Of a stretch of 64,000 nucleotides of DNA, positions 47,409 to 56,700 are shown one piece after another. The stretch is taken from positions 1 through 64,000 of the forward strand of contig DAIDKF010000002.1 in assembly GCA_027450185.1 (NCBI GenBank). The letters are read 5' to 3'. The notes below the pieces were generated by a model, which saw only the letters and a program-made list of their open reading frames with translations, did not search any database and was not told the DNA's origin. Position numbers and translations under genes: made by a program. Every line of letters begins with the position of its first letter. The stretch's first letter is position 1. The stretch comes from Granulicella sp. (GTDB taxonomy: Bacteria > Acidobacteriota > Terriglobia > Terriglobales > Acidobacteriaceae).

Positions 47409-50207
47409 ATGAATACGAATCGGATGAGAATCAGGGGCCTCCTTCTTCTGCTGGGCGCCTTAGCCGCAAGCGGTATCGCGCAGGGACAATCCCCTGTCGC
47501 ACGCACAGCTCATGCAGCGTCCCAAAGCCCTGGAGACGCCGTCACGAATCCAGTAGCGAATCCAGAGGCCATGGTTGTCTTCGGCAAAGCTCGCTTTACG
47601 ATGCTGACGCCGCAACTCATCCGTATGGAGTGGGCCGAAGACGGCAAGTTCGAAGACCACGCATCGATGGTCTTTCTCAACCGCAACCTCCCCGTTCCGA
47701 GGTACTCGAAGGTGTTAAGTAAGGACGGCCGTGGGCTAACCATTACCACGCAGAGCCTGACACTCTCCTACATGCCGTCGGCTGATGAAGGCTTTACCGC
47801 TGCCAATCTATCGATCTCTCTGTATGTGGATGGCAAGCAGACAATATGGCATCCGGGGATGGTGGACCGTGAAAATCTGAAGGGTACCACCCGCACGCTG
47901 GATGGAGCGCTGGGCAGCAAGACCGAGGAGGGGATCGAACCCGGCCTGGTCAGCCGCTCCGGCTGGGCGGTAGTCGATGATTCGGGTCGCCCGTTGTTTG
48001 ACTCCAGCGACTTCCGCTTTCTTCAGGGAGAGAAGAGCGCATGGCCGTGGGCGATGGAGCGTCCTGCCGGCAAGCGCCAGGACCTATACTTCTTCGGTTA
48101 TGGCCATAACTACCGACAGGCGCTGGGAGATTTCGTCCGTGTCGCCGGACGCATTCCTTTGCCCCCACGGTTTGCCTTCGGCGCCTGGTGGTCGCGCTTC
48201 TGGGCATACAGCGATCAGGAGGTCCTCGATATCGTGAAGGGCTTTCACGAGAACGACACCCCTCTGGATGTCTTCGTGATCGATATGGACTGGCATTTGA
48301 ACCAGGAACAGTTGCAAAGCGCCGGCCGCGTCGATCAATCGCATGGACTACTGGGCTGGACCGGCTACACCTGGAATAAGGAACTGTTTCCCGATCCTCC
48401 TGCGTTTCTGGAAAAACTGCACGAGGAAGGCCTGAAGACCAGCCTCAACCTGCATCCCGCATCCGGAGTACAACCCTGGGAGGATGATTATCCGGCGATG
48501 GCACGAGCGATGGGTGTCGATCCCGCCACGCAGAAGTACATTCCGTTTGACATCACGGACAAGAAGTATGCCACGAATTACATGAACATCCTTCATCATC
48601 CGCTCGAAAAGGAGGGCATCGACTTCTGGTGGCTGGACTGGCAGTCCGCGCCTGCAACCAACCTTCCCGGCGTGAGCGCGACGTGGTGGCTGAACTACGT
48701 TCACTTCACCGACCAGCAGCGCGAGGGCAAACGGCCGTTACTGTTCCATCGCTGGGGTGGATTGGGCAATCACCGTTACCAAATCGGCTTTTCCGGCGAT
48801 GTAATCTCGGTATGGCCGTCCCTCGCCTTCCAGCCCTGGTTTACCGCTACAGCCGCCAACGTGGGATACGCCTACTGGAGTCACGATATCGGAGGACACC
48901 TGCCGGGCTCGGTCGACCCAGAGCTCTACACGCGCTGGGTGCAGTTTGGCGCCTTCAGCCCCATTCTGCGCACGCACACCACCAAGAATCCTGAATCAGA
49001 GCGCCGGCCGTGGGCCTATCCCGAGCCTTACTCAGCAGTGTTGCGCTCAGCCTTCCAGCTTCGCTACGCGCTTCAGCCATATCTTTATACCGAAGGCCAC
49101 AGGACGTACGAGAACGGCGTAGCGTTCGTGCACCCGCTCTACTACGACTGGCCTGAAGCCGACGAGGCTTACGCCAATAAGGGCGAGTATATGTTCGGCG
49201 ATCAGATTCTGGCTGCGCCGGTCGTGACGCCAGCGGATACGGTCTCGGGCCTCGCGGCCGAGTCGATATGGCTGCCAAAGGGCGAGTGGATCGAATGGCC
49301 AACCGGCAGGCACTTCGTGGGTCCCGTCAAGGTGAGCCGCAGTTTCTCGATCGATCAGGTTCCCATCTATCTCAAGGCGGGTTCCATCGTTCCCATGCAG
49401 CCTCCTATGCTCTATACGGGACAGAAGCCTGTCGATCCGTTGATCGTAAATGTCTGGCCGCTTGAGCCAGGCAGCCGTTCTGCGTACTCAGAGTATGAAG
49501 ACTCCGGCGAGTCCGAACAGTACCAGAAGGGTGTCTACACGACCCTGCCCATTCAGGCTGAGCAGAGCGGGGACACGCTGAAGGTGGAGATCGGCCCCGT
49601 GCAGGGATACTTTCCGGGGATGGAACGACGTCGCGGGTATGAGCTTCGACTTCCTGCCGATTGGCCTCCCGCCTCCGTGTTGGTGAATGGAGTTCGGCTT
49701 CGGCAGGCCACCACGAAGAGCAGCACCGGGTGGCGGTATGACGGCAACACACTTACTACGTTCATCCCCACCGCCCGCGTTGATGTTGCTTCCAAGATGA
49801 CCATCGAGGTACGCCGCACGGCTGGCATGACGGCACGCCGGACCGAGCTGAACGGCTTCCCGGGACAGATGACTCGACTGAAAGAGGTCTACCAGGCGAT
49901 GCGCGATACCTCGCCTGCCGGGGATGCTACAGACATCGTCATCGACGCCTATGAGACAGGCGACCGCATCAGCTATCACCCCGAGAGCACCGCCATGGAG
50001 ATCGCACACTTTCACGAAATCCTTCCGAAGGCGCAGGCCTCAGTCGCGCAGATGGACGCCACTTTCGACGAGCACGTAGAGGAGAAGATTCGCCTGTACT
50101 CCCCGCAGCGCTGGGTTCCAGGAGCATTGGACGTTCCGGCGCTGAAGAAGAGCCGCACAGCCGCCATGAGGCGTGCGGCAAAGCTTATGGAAGACACAGA
50201 ACAGTAG
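47409..50207 (+). CDS. Secreted glycoside hydrolase family 31 enzyme (second, divergent member) with C-terminal extension
   Basis: From the ATG at 47409 (AGGAAA upstream) the product has 932 residues, with a signal peptide (MRIRGLLLLLGALAASG, ending AQGQ). GH31 features are FGYGHNYRQALGDFV, FAFGAWWSRFWAYSDQE, VFVIDMDWHLN, nucleophile motif DFWWLDWQ (Asp410) and acid/base FSGDVISVW (Asp464), then YWSHDIGGHLPG and RTHTTKNPES. The WLDWQ nucleophile context differs from the FWMDSTEP of the neighbouring GH31, so the two enzymes probably have different substrates. About 120 residues after the usual C-terminal beta-domains (LNGFPGQMTRLKEVYQAMRD onward) form a mostly helical extension I do not recognise. 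It is divergent from the membrane regulator and followed by lacI. Confidence 0.88.
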   Translation: MNTNRMRIRGLLLLLGALAASGIAQGQSPVARTAHAASQSPGDAVTNPVANPEAMVVFGKARFTMLTPQLIRMEWAEDGKFEDHASMVFLNRNLPVPRYSKVLSKDGRGLTITTQSLTLSYMPSADEGFTAANLSISLYVDGKQTIWHPGMVDRENLKGTTRTLDGALGSKTEEGIEPGLVSRSGWAVVDDSGRPLFDSSDFRFLQGEKSAWPWAMERPAGKRQDLYFFGYGHNYRQALGDFVRVAGRIPLPPRFAFGAWWSRFWAYSDQEVLDIVKGFHENDTPLDVFVIDMDWHLNQEQLQSAGRVDQSHGLLGWTGYTWNKELFPDPPAFLEKLHEEGLKTSLNLHPASGVQPWEDDYPAMARAMGVDPATQKYIPFDITDKKYATNYMNILHHPLEKEGIDFWWLDWQSAPATNLPGVSATWWLNYVHFTDQQREGKRPLLFHRWGGLGNHRYQIGFSGDVISVWPSLAFQPWFTATAANVGYAYWSHDIGGHLPGSVDPELYTRWVQFGAFSPILRTHTTKNPESERRPWAYPEPYSAVLRSAFQLRYALQPYLYTEGHRTYENGVAFVHPLYYDWPEADEAYANKGEYMFGDQILAAPVVTPADTVSGLAAESIWLPKGEWIEWPTGRHFVGPVKVSRSFSIDQVPIYLKAGSIVPMQPPMLYTGQKPVDPLIVNVWPLEPGSRSAYSEYEDSGESEQYQKGVYTTLPIQAEQSGDTLKVEIGPVQGYFPGMERRRGYELRLPADWPPASVLVNGVRLRQATTKSSTGWRYDGNTLTTFIPTARVDVASKMTIEVRRTAGMTARRTELNGFPGQMTRLKEVYQAMRDTSPAGDATDIVIDAYETGDRISYHPESTAMEIAHFHEILPKAQASVAQMDATFDEHVEEKIRLYSPQRWVPGALDVPALKKSRTAAMRRAAKLMEDTEQ

Positions 50208-50731
50208 CGTAGACACATCATGTTCGTGCCCTGATAGCAGCTAGAGTCTTCTATGAAGTTTGAACCGAGCCAGATTCTTTGCGGGGCTGCTGTTGTTCTT
50301 GGGAATGAGGGAATGGCGGGAGTTGATCGGAAGGGTTGCGCCTCTCCACTCTTTCGGGAGGCAACTACTGAGCCAGGAGCCGTTCGTGTATGGTTCGAAA
50401 ACATCAGCCGTCTGAATTCGAAAGGCAAGCCATCGGATGGTTTGGAGCTGGCAGGCAGCGATCATCGGTTTTGTCCCTGCGACTGCAAGCATTTAAGGAC
50501 ACACCGTTATCGTATCCACCATCCCGGCCCAATCCGCAGAATGTGCGCTATGGCTGAAGCAATGTGATCACATCATGGTTCTACAACAGAGCCAGCCTTC
50601 CAGGATCTATGTTTTCTCTCGAGAAGTGCCTCAACACAGAAAAGTCGCCGTTGATTTACTGCGCCTGACAGCAGGCCAAGCAGAAGTAGCTGGCGAGGAA
50701 CCGGAAGCATCTTGGAACAGGAGCGCGGCCT
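50208..50731. other. Intergenic region GH31 / lacI
   Basis: The 524-bp region has no recognisable gene. It contains the palindrome ATGTGATCACAT at 50562-50573, about 160 bp upstream of lacI, which may be a regulatory site. Confidence 0.4.
50562..50573. promoter_or_regulatory. 12-bp palindrome upstream of lacI
   Basis: ATGTGATCACAT is a perfect palindrome. It contains TGTGA and TCACA half-sites without the spacer of a CRP site. It could be a repressor operator. Confidence 0.25.
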
Positions 50732-51814
50732 TTGAATCCTCCGATACGAATGAGTGATGTAGCCAAGCTGGCGGGTGTTGGCGCGATGACGGTCTCTCGC
50801 GTGCTCAATGGCAACGTCCATGTGAGCGAAGATGCCCGCGCACGCGTCATGGACGCCATCGCGAAGCTTGATTATGTCCCTAACGAGGTTGCCCGATCCC
50901 TGCGCGACCAACGAACCCGTCAGATCGGAATCATCGTTCCCAATCTTCATGATCCATTCTTTGCGCGCTGCACGCATGCGATCAATCTAGTCGCCAAAGA
51001 GCACTCATACTCCACCGTGATTACCACCTCCGACGATGACTCCGACACCCTGTCGATCGAAGCCAAGCGGATGTTGCGGCGACACATTGAAGGTCTGATC
51101 ATTGTTCCAGCGCCGGGCAAGGCTCAGCTTCGCGACCCGGAGTTCCAGCGAACTCCGATCGTTGCGCTGGACCGGCCGATCAAAGGAAGCTCGTTTGACA
51201 GCGTAGTGGTTCAGAACAGACGTGGCACCCGCCTCGGGGTGCAGCATCTCATCGATCACAATCATTGCCGCATCGCCTGCCTGGGGCCTTCAGGCTCGAT
51301 CTGGACTCACTGCGAGCGCATGGCGGGCTACCGTGCGGCCATGAAAGCGGCGGAGCTTGTGCCCATCCATTATGCGATATCCGACTCACAGGCCGAGATG
51401 CTGCACACTATACGAGCGCTGCTGGCTGGTAAAGCTCCCCCAACCGCCTTCTTCTGCACAAACAACCTGATCGCGCAGAACGCCCTGCAAGCTCTGTCGA
51501 TCCTGAACGTCAGAATTCCGGATCAGATTGCAATCCTGGGTTTTGATGACTTCGAAATGGCTGACATCATCAAGCCCGCCATGTCCATCGTTCGGCAGCC
51601 TATCGACACCCTCGGACGCACCGCCGCTGAGCTGCTCTTTTCACGGTTAGCTGGCAACACCCCCGTCAAGAAACTCAGACACATCAAGCTTCCAGTAGAA
51701 CTCGTTATCCGTGACTCCTGTGGCCCCCACAGTGGCCGCAGATATCCCATTAAACAGGTGGGGAGCGCCGAAACACCCCGTGGATTGGTGACCGCGCAAA
51801 GGCGCAGGGCGTAG
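50732..51814 (+). CDS. LacI-family transcriptional repressor
   Basis: The 360-residue regulator has an N-terminal LacI HTH and hinge (MSDVAKLAGVGAMTVSRVLN, then LDYVPNEVARSL) and a periplasmic-binding-protein-like effector domain (IGIIVPNLHDPFFA, ALDRPI, HNHCRIACLGPSG, TAFFCTNNLIAQNALQAL, ILGFDDFEMADIIKPAMSIV). Such regulators usually respond to a sugar. A TTG start at 50732 is chosen because AGGAG lies eight bases upstream; ATG at 50750 would cut six residues without a good site. It lies downstream of the second GH31 and is a plausible local sugar-responsive repressor of this locus. Confidence 0.92.
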   Translation: MNPPIRMSDVAKLAGVGAMTVSRVLNGNVHVSEDARARVMDAIAKLDYVPNEVARSLRDQRTRQIGIIVPNLHDPFFARCTHAINLVAKEHSYSTVITTSDDDSDTLSIEAKRMLRRHIEGLIIVPAPGKAQLRDPEFQRTPIVALDRPIKGSSFDSVVVQNRRGTRLGVQHLIDHNHCRIACLGPSGSIWTHCERMAGYRAAMKAAELVPIHYAISDSQAEMLHTIRALLAGKAPPTAFFCTNNLIAQNALQALSILNVRIPDQIAILGFDDFEMADIIKPAMSIVRQPIDTLGRTAAELLFSRLAGNTPVKKLRHIKLPVELVIRDSCGPHSGRRYPIKQVGSAETPRGLVTAQRRRA

Positions 51815-52852
51815 AACGAGCCAAGCACAATTACCGCACTTCAGGCCGGCGTTTGTGCGGAGCCGCCTGCATGCGTAACTCAATTTGCATTCTGAGGGCT
51901 AGAGTTGACTTAACCTCAAAAAGTAAAAAGTTCCAGGCCACGAGGCCAGCCTCGAAGAGGTATACGCTTCGTGACGGTCGAGGCCTTCCCTCGACGTGAT
52001 GCCATGAGGCATGCGGATCTGGATATTCCGGTACCAATTCAATGACAAGCAAAGAAGTTCATCCTTGGCCGTTATCCCGAGTTCATTCTCAAAGCGAACG
52101 TGACGAACTCGCCGTCGAAGGTTCAAGGGGAGTTTCGCCTGCGGAGGAAGGAAAGAGCGTGCAGAATCGATTCCAGGAATCTTCAGGAACCCAACTGTGA
52201 TGGAATTCGGAGAACGCTATTTAATTAAAAGAGCAGGTCGCCAAGAACTGAAAAGACCCATCCAATGAGCGTCGGAATTTGGAGATGGGCTTCTTCCCGT
52301 AGTTCGGGGAGCGGCGCTTGAAGAACATTACAGCCGTCGATATCGAGCTTGTAGCGTATCGCAAGCAAGGCGGTGGCCATCCAACGGCGGAATCGTCTTA
52401 CGCAACACGATCAAGAGGATGTACGACTAGAGCACTCAAGGCGCACCTGCCAACAGAGATGATCTCTGGCTCCTTGATTCCGACTCACTCCGACTCTTTC
52501 GGTTCCCTTTTATTCCGGCGATGACATTGATTATTCCGGCGATGACATTGACAACACTGGTCAGCGGAAAACAGTAGATGGGAAGTAAAATTCGTTCTGT
52601 TATCCCCTCCCGCTAAGTCTCCGTTCCCCGGACAACACTGTTCATGGTCGCCCTCTACAGGATATCGGCGGACCCCAATGTGAGGACCACTCTTCGGCTT
52701 GAGGCGGCCTTGTGCCGAACGGGCCTCAGGCAGACCATGCTGTAGGCTCTGATCTCGCAGGGACAGTTCCCTGCTCAAGTATCTCTGGGAGCTCGCGCTG
52801 TCGGCTGGTATGCGGATGACGTAGATGAATAGAGGCGGAATCGTGGATCAAA
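51815..52852. other. About 1 kb of decayed, gene-poor sequence
   Basis: No intact gene is recognised. Short open frames on both strands lack ribosome-binding sites. The region includes a 21-bp tandem repeat (52510-52551) that ends in TTGACA and might be an insertion-sequence end, and it runs into an IS630-type transposase fragment. Confidence 0.45.
52510..52551. repeat. 21-bp perfect tandem duplication
   Basis: A 21-bp unit starting TTATTCCGGCGATG and ending ACATTGA occurs twice (52510-52530, 52531-52551). Repeats of this kind occur in the ends of some insertion sequences, including the IS21 family; that origin is a guess. Confidence 0.9.
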
Positions 52853-53053
52853 GAACTGCAAGCCGCGCCAGTCATTGCAGGGGAAAGAGTCACGATGGAT
52901 GTCCACAAGAAACCATCTCAACTCGTCGAAACCAAGCTGTGCCCCAAGCCACAACCCGGACATGTGGTGATGGACAACCTCAGCGCCCGCAAGGTGGCAG
53001 GAGTCCGCGAGAGGATCGAAGCTTGCGGAACTTCGCTGCTTTACCCTTCGCAT
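52853..53053 (+). pseudogene. IS630-family transposase fragment
   Basis: The translation includes KPQPGHVVMDNLSARKVAGV and RERIEACGTSLLYPSH. These match the second catalytic Asp region (PGDIVxMDNLSxHKxxxVR, then IExAGxxLLYLPPYSPD) of IS630-type DDE transposases. The N-terminal half and the final Glu motif are missing: the frame departs from the family after LLYP. This is a non-functional remnant. Confidence 0.75.
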
Positions 53054-53166
53054 ACCTGCCTTCGAAGGCAACCGGCCTCTGCTTTTAACTGCGGTGGAGG
53101 CCGGTGGCTATGTCTCAAAGCGGATGGGAGCCATGCTCGAACGTGCATGCTCTTGAAACTTCTCCC

Positions 53167-53640
53167 TTACCCGAACAGGCTTATCCCTTTCATGTCCTGG
53201 GCGGCTGCTTTCCTGGCAGCCTTCACAACGTTTTTGGCATTAGCGGAGGGCGCAAGATGCTCTAATGCCTTTTCCAAGCCGATTCTGTGTTTTCCGGTAG
53301 TGTCAGCTTTCAGCACTGGGAACGGGATATTGGTGTCTTTGGCTACATGGATGACACTGAGGCATTCCTCAAAGACGTTGTAACCCGAGCAAGCTTGCTC
53401 GGGAGTAACGTCTGAAGGGAGCATCTCCTTCATCTTCTCCGCAAGCTGCGGATTCTCCTGAAGAATTTGACCGACCGACTTGACCTGCATACTGCCAACT
53501 GCCCCCGGATCGGTCATGGCGGCTGGTGGCGCGCTTGACGCGCTTGACGCGCTCGATCCGCCAGCGCCCTTCACTGGCTGCTGAGCGAACGCAAGATTTG
53601 CTGCCAATACACCCATGGCTGCCGCGTGATACCACTTCAT
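53167..53640 (-). CDS. Small secreted hypothetical protein
   Basis: The 157-residue product has a clear signal peptide (MKWYHAAAMGVLAANLAFAQ), a Ser/Ala-rich linker encoded by 9-bp repeats, a helical segment (SVGQILQENPQLAEKMKEML), and two cysteines (CSGYNVFEEC) that could form a disulfide. The end is Ala/Lys-rich. GGGAGGAA lies six bases before the ATG. I do not recognise the family. It follows the fourth TonB-dependent receptor on the same strand across a strong hairpin, so it may be expressed together with it at a reduced level. Confidence 0.7.
   Translation of the reverse strand: MKWYHAAAMGVLAANLAFAQQPVKGAGGSSASSASSAPPAAMTDPGAVGSMQVKSVGQILQENPQLAEKMKEMLPSDVTPEQACSGYNVFEECLSVIHVAKDTNIPFPVLKADTTGKHRIGLEKALEHLAPSANAKNVVKAARKAAAQDMKGISLFG
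53531..53557. repeat. 9-bp tandem repeat inside the small secreted protein gene
   Basis: GCGCTTGAC, GCGCTTGAC and GCGCTCGAT follow each other and encode Ser/Ala repeats. The unit is in frame, so copy number could vary without breaking the gene. Confidence 0.8.
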
Positions 53641-53656
53641 ATCGATTCCTCCCCTG

Positions 53657-53705
53657 ACGAGCCTCGCGAGGACTGCTTGACTTGGGCAGACCTCGCGAGG
53701 CTCGT
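53657..53705 (-). terminator. Strong hairpin between the fourth receptor and the small secreted protein
   Basis: Perfect 15-bp arms ACGAGCCTCGCGAGG and CCTCGCGAGGCTCGT enclose a 19-nt loop that itself can pair CTGC with GCAG. It begins 27 bp after the receptor stop and ends 17 bp before the downstream start codon, just ahead of its ribosome-binding site. No U-tract follows, so it may be a processing or attenuation element rather than a simple terminator. Confidence 0.6.
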
Positions 53706-53731
53706 TCATTCATTTCGTTCCGCAGCCTCTT

Positions 53732-56700
53732 TCAGAAGAAGATGTTTCCGCGAATCTCGATAGTCCTGCCGTAGCCGTTGATGCCCGTGCTCGACTGGTA
53801 GGTGGTGATTCCGAAAGATGAATCTTGTAGGTTGGCATCTCCAGTGCCCCAGACCGGGTGGTTGAAGGGGTCGAATATCTCCGCCTGCATGTTCGCCTTC
53901 AATCGTTTCCGGATGGTCACCGCCTTTGTGAGCGAGAGGCTCTCATTCCAGTAGTGCATCCCCCACAACCAGTAACGAGTCCCCACACTTCCGGGTGTAC
54001 TGTTTGGAGTGAGATAGGTTGAGTTCGCCTCTCCGTTCGTTCCGACGTATTTCGGATTGATCCAGTACTTCACATACGACGGCGCACCGGGTACATTGTA
54101 GACTCCGATGGCGTGCTGGAGTTGCTTATTGGTTACTCCGACCAGATTGATGCCGCCGTCAAATAGGTTGTTGTAGGTCTGGTTTCCTCCGACCATCTCG
54201 AAGGGAGCACCGCTATGGAATTGCACAATGGTACCAATTGTCCAGTTCCCCACGATGCGGTCCAGCAAGCCGTTGCCATTGAGCATTGATTTACCTTTGC
54301 CGAATGGTAGATCGTAGGTGCCGTAGACATGAATTATCTGGTGAATATCGGAACTCGTCGGACCGTAAGCCAGGCGAAGGTTGCGTAGCGTGTACTGTGT
54401 GTTCATGCCCAGAGACCGGCTCCAGGTGTAGTTGGCATTGAACTCCATGCCATGCCAGTTCTGCTGGCGGAACTCAACCTGTAACGAGTTGTAGTTGGAG
54501 TAGCCCGCTGCGGTCAGGTATCCGACTGAAGATCCAGCCGCGTAGGGGTTGGCCTGGAAGAGGTTCGTAGGATACGGTCCGCCACTTCCGGTATAGCCGA
54601 GCACGTTGGAACAGGGCGTAAAGGAGCTTGAGACCAGGTTACAGAAGTAGTTGCTGGTGGCTCCAAAGGGGGAAGCAATCTGGCCTGCCATGGTGCCTAC
54701 CTCACCGTGTTGCAGGTTATAGATGAATCCGCCATAGGTATAGCCTCCGGTCGGATTGTCTTGAAACGCTGCATCGAAGATGGGGGTCGAGCCAGGTACT
54801 CCCTGAAAGGAAGTTCCGTTGGTTGCCAAATTGGCTTGCGCCGTTTTGAACTGGGATAAAAATCCGTTTTCGAAGATGTTCACCTCGTTAGGATTCAGGG
54901 CCATCCAGGAATGGATCGCTCGGTTACCTACATAGCGCACTTCGAGCGCGTTAAATCGTCCTAGTTTGCGCTGAATACCAACGTTCCAGGACTGGATGTA
55001 GGGCTGCGCAATGTTCGCATCCATGCCGGCGATGGGAGCTTGCCATGCTTGCGAGGCTTCGGTGATTTGCGACGAGTAGCTTATAGGCGTCAGCAGGAAG
55101 GGAGCAGAATTGTAGGCTGCGTCGCCATTCAGATAGTCGCTGTAATGCAGACTTCCACCCGGATAGTAGCCGGGAGATGTGCTGTTGCCGGCAGAGATGC
55201 TGTAGTTCTGGTAGAAGAATGATCCGTAGTCGGAGGCATAGCTCCAAAAATCCTGGTACTGCGGCGTGTAACGGCGTAGAGAATAGCCTGCCCGGAGGAC
55301 GGTGTCACTGCCGCCAAGTAGCTTACTCAACCAACCTTCACTGACCGTCGGCGTCCACGCGACACCGACGTTGGGCTGTGGGCTAACGTTCCAGGGAGAG
55401 TATGCATGGCTGTGCGTGTAATAGGAGGGATCAGCATCGCCTTGGAATGAGCCAGGATTGAATGCGTTATTCTGACCGCTCGGCCCCCAGAGGCCAGCGT
55501 TGGTCGGACTGTAGTAAATGCCATTCAGATCGTGGTCATCTCCCGTGAAATCCCAGCGCATTCCGTAGTTCACTGTCAGATTGGACCGAACACGCCAGGA
55601 GTCCTGAAAGTAGAGTCCCCAAGCTTCCTGTAATTCGTCAAGATTCAGCGCGCCGTACTTTGAATAAGTATGAGTTTGGGGGTTAAGCGGATGGCTCCCT
55701 GCGACGGTAAGCAGGTCACCGCTCAACAGCGCATAGTACGATTGCATTTCACCGAGTTGAGTTCCATTCGCCGTCGCCAGCGCAGGATTGGTCGTGCTGA
55801 AAACGTTCAACCCAGGATCGTTTCCACCCATGCCCATGACCACGTTGTTATAGCCTTGGGGCGGATTCCAATAGTGATCCTGTTCGCGGTAGAAACTTCC
55901 ACCCACCGTTATGTTGTGCGACTTGTGTTGCCAGATCAGGTTATCGCTTAGGCTGAAGAGCGGATAGAAGCTGGAGATGCCCGAGTAAAAAAAGTCGCCG
56001 GAGGCTCCACCTGCGTCGCTAATGTTCAGACCCCAAGGGGCATTCCACCAGACAATATCGTGTGTCATGTTGTAATTTCCGGCGCGCGACTTGTAGGCGG
56101 AATCGGCAAAGTTATAGAGATACCCCCCTTGGAACTGATTGACGAGCGTTGGCTTGATCGTCCAGTCGACGCCCAGAGCGGCTGTATACGCGGATGATTT
56201 TGTGCCGTCCTGTTGCCAAGTGAAGTCAGGGCCTGGAAAGGAAGGCTGCAAAGTGGTCGGCGCACTGTTCTTCGTCTCGTTGTAGGCAACATAGGCACGT
56301 AATTTCGAGTTGACGATGTAGTCTACACGGAAGGTTGGGTAGAAGTAGTTCAGGTTGTTTGGCTCGAGAAAGTTCAACTGCTGCACATTCTTCGATTCAT
56401 ACTGGTCCGCACCGCTCACTGTTCCGATAGTTCCCAGGGAGAGAGAGCTGTTAATTTTAGCCAACTCCGCGGCGATCCCGACGTCCACTGTCGATTGCAG
56501 TCCTGCGGCCCCAGCAATCGTGAGGAGATTCACTGTGTGGCTCGCACCATCGGTTCCAAGATATGTGTAATTTCCCTGCTGAAGGGCCGGGGTCAGGAAA
56601 CTGTTATAAGGAATCGCCTTGCCCGGCACGTAATCCTGTTCGTAGCTGCCAAAGTAAAACAACCGGTTTTTCAAGATGGCCCCCCCCACGCTGCCGCCGT

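Noticed and set aside
52510-52553. Calling the 21-bp repeat the end of a defined IS21-type element
   Set aside because: The repeat layout and TTGACA end are only suggestive; no IstA or IstB remnant was recognised next to it.
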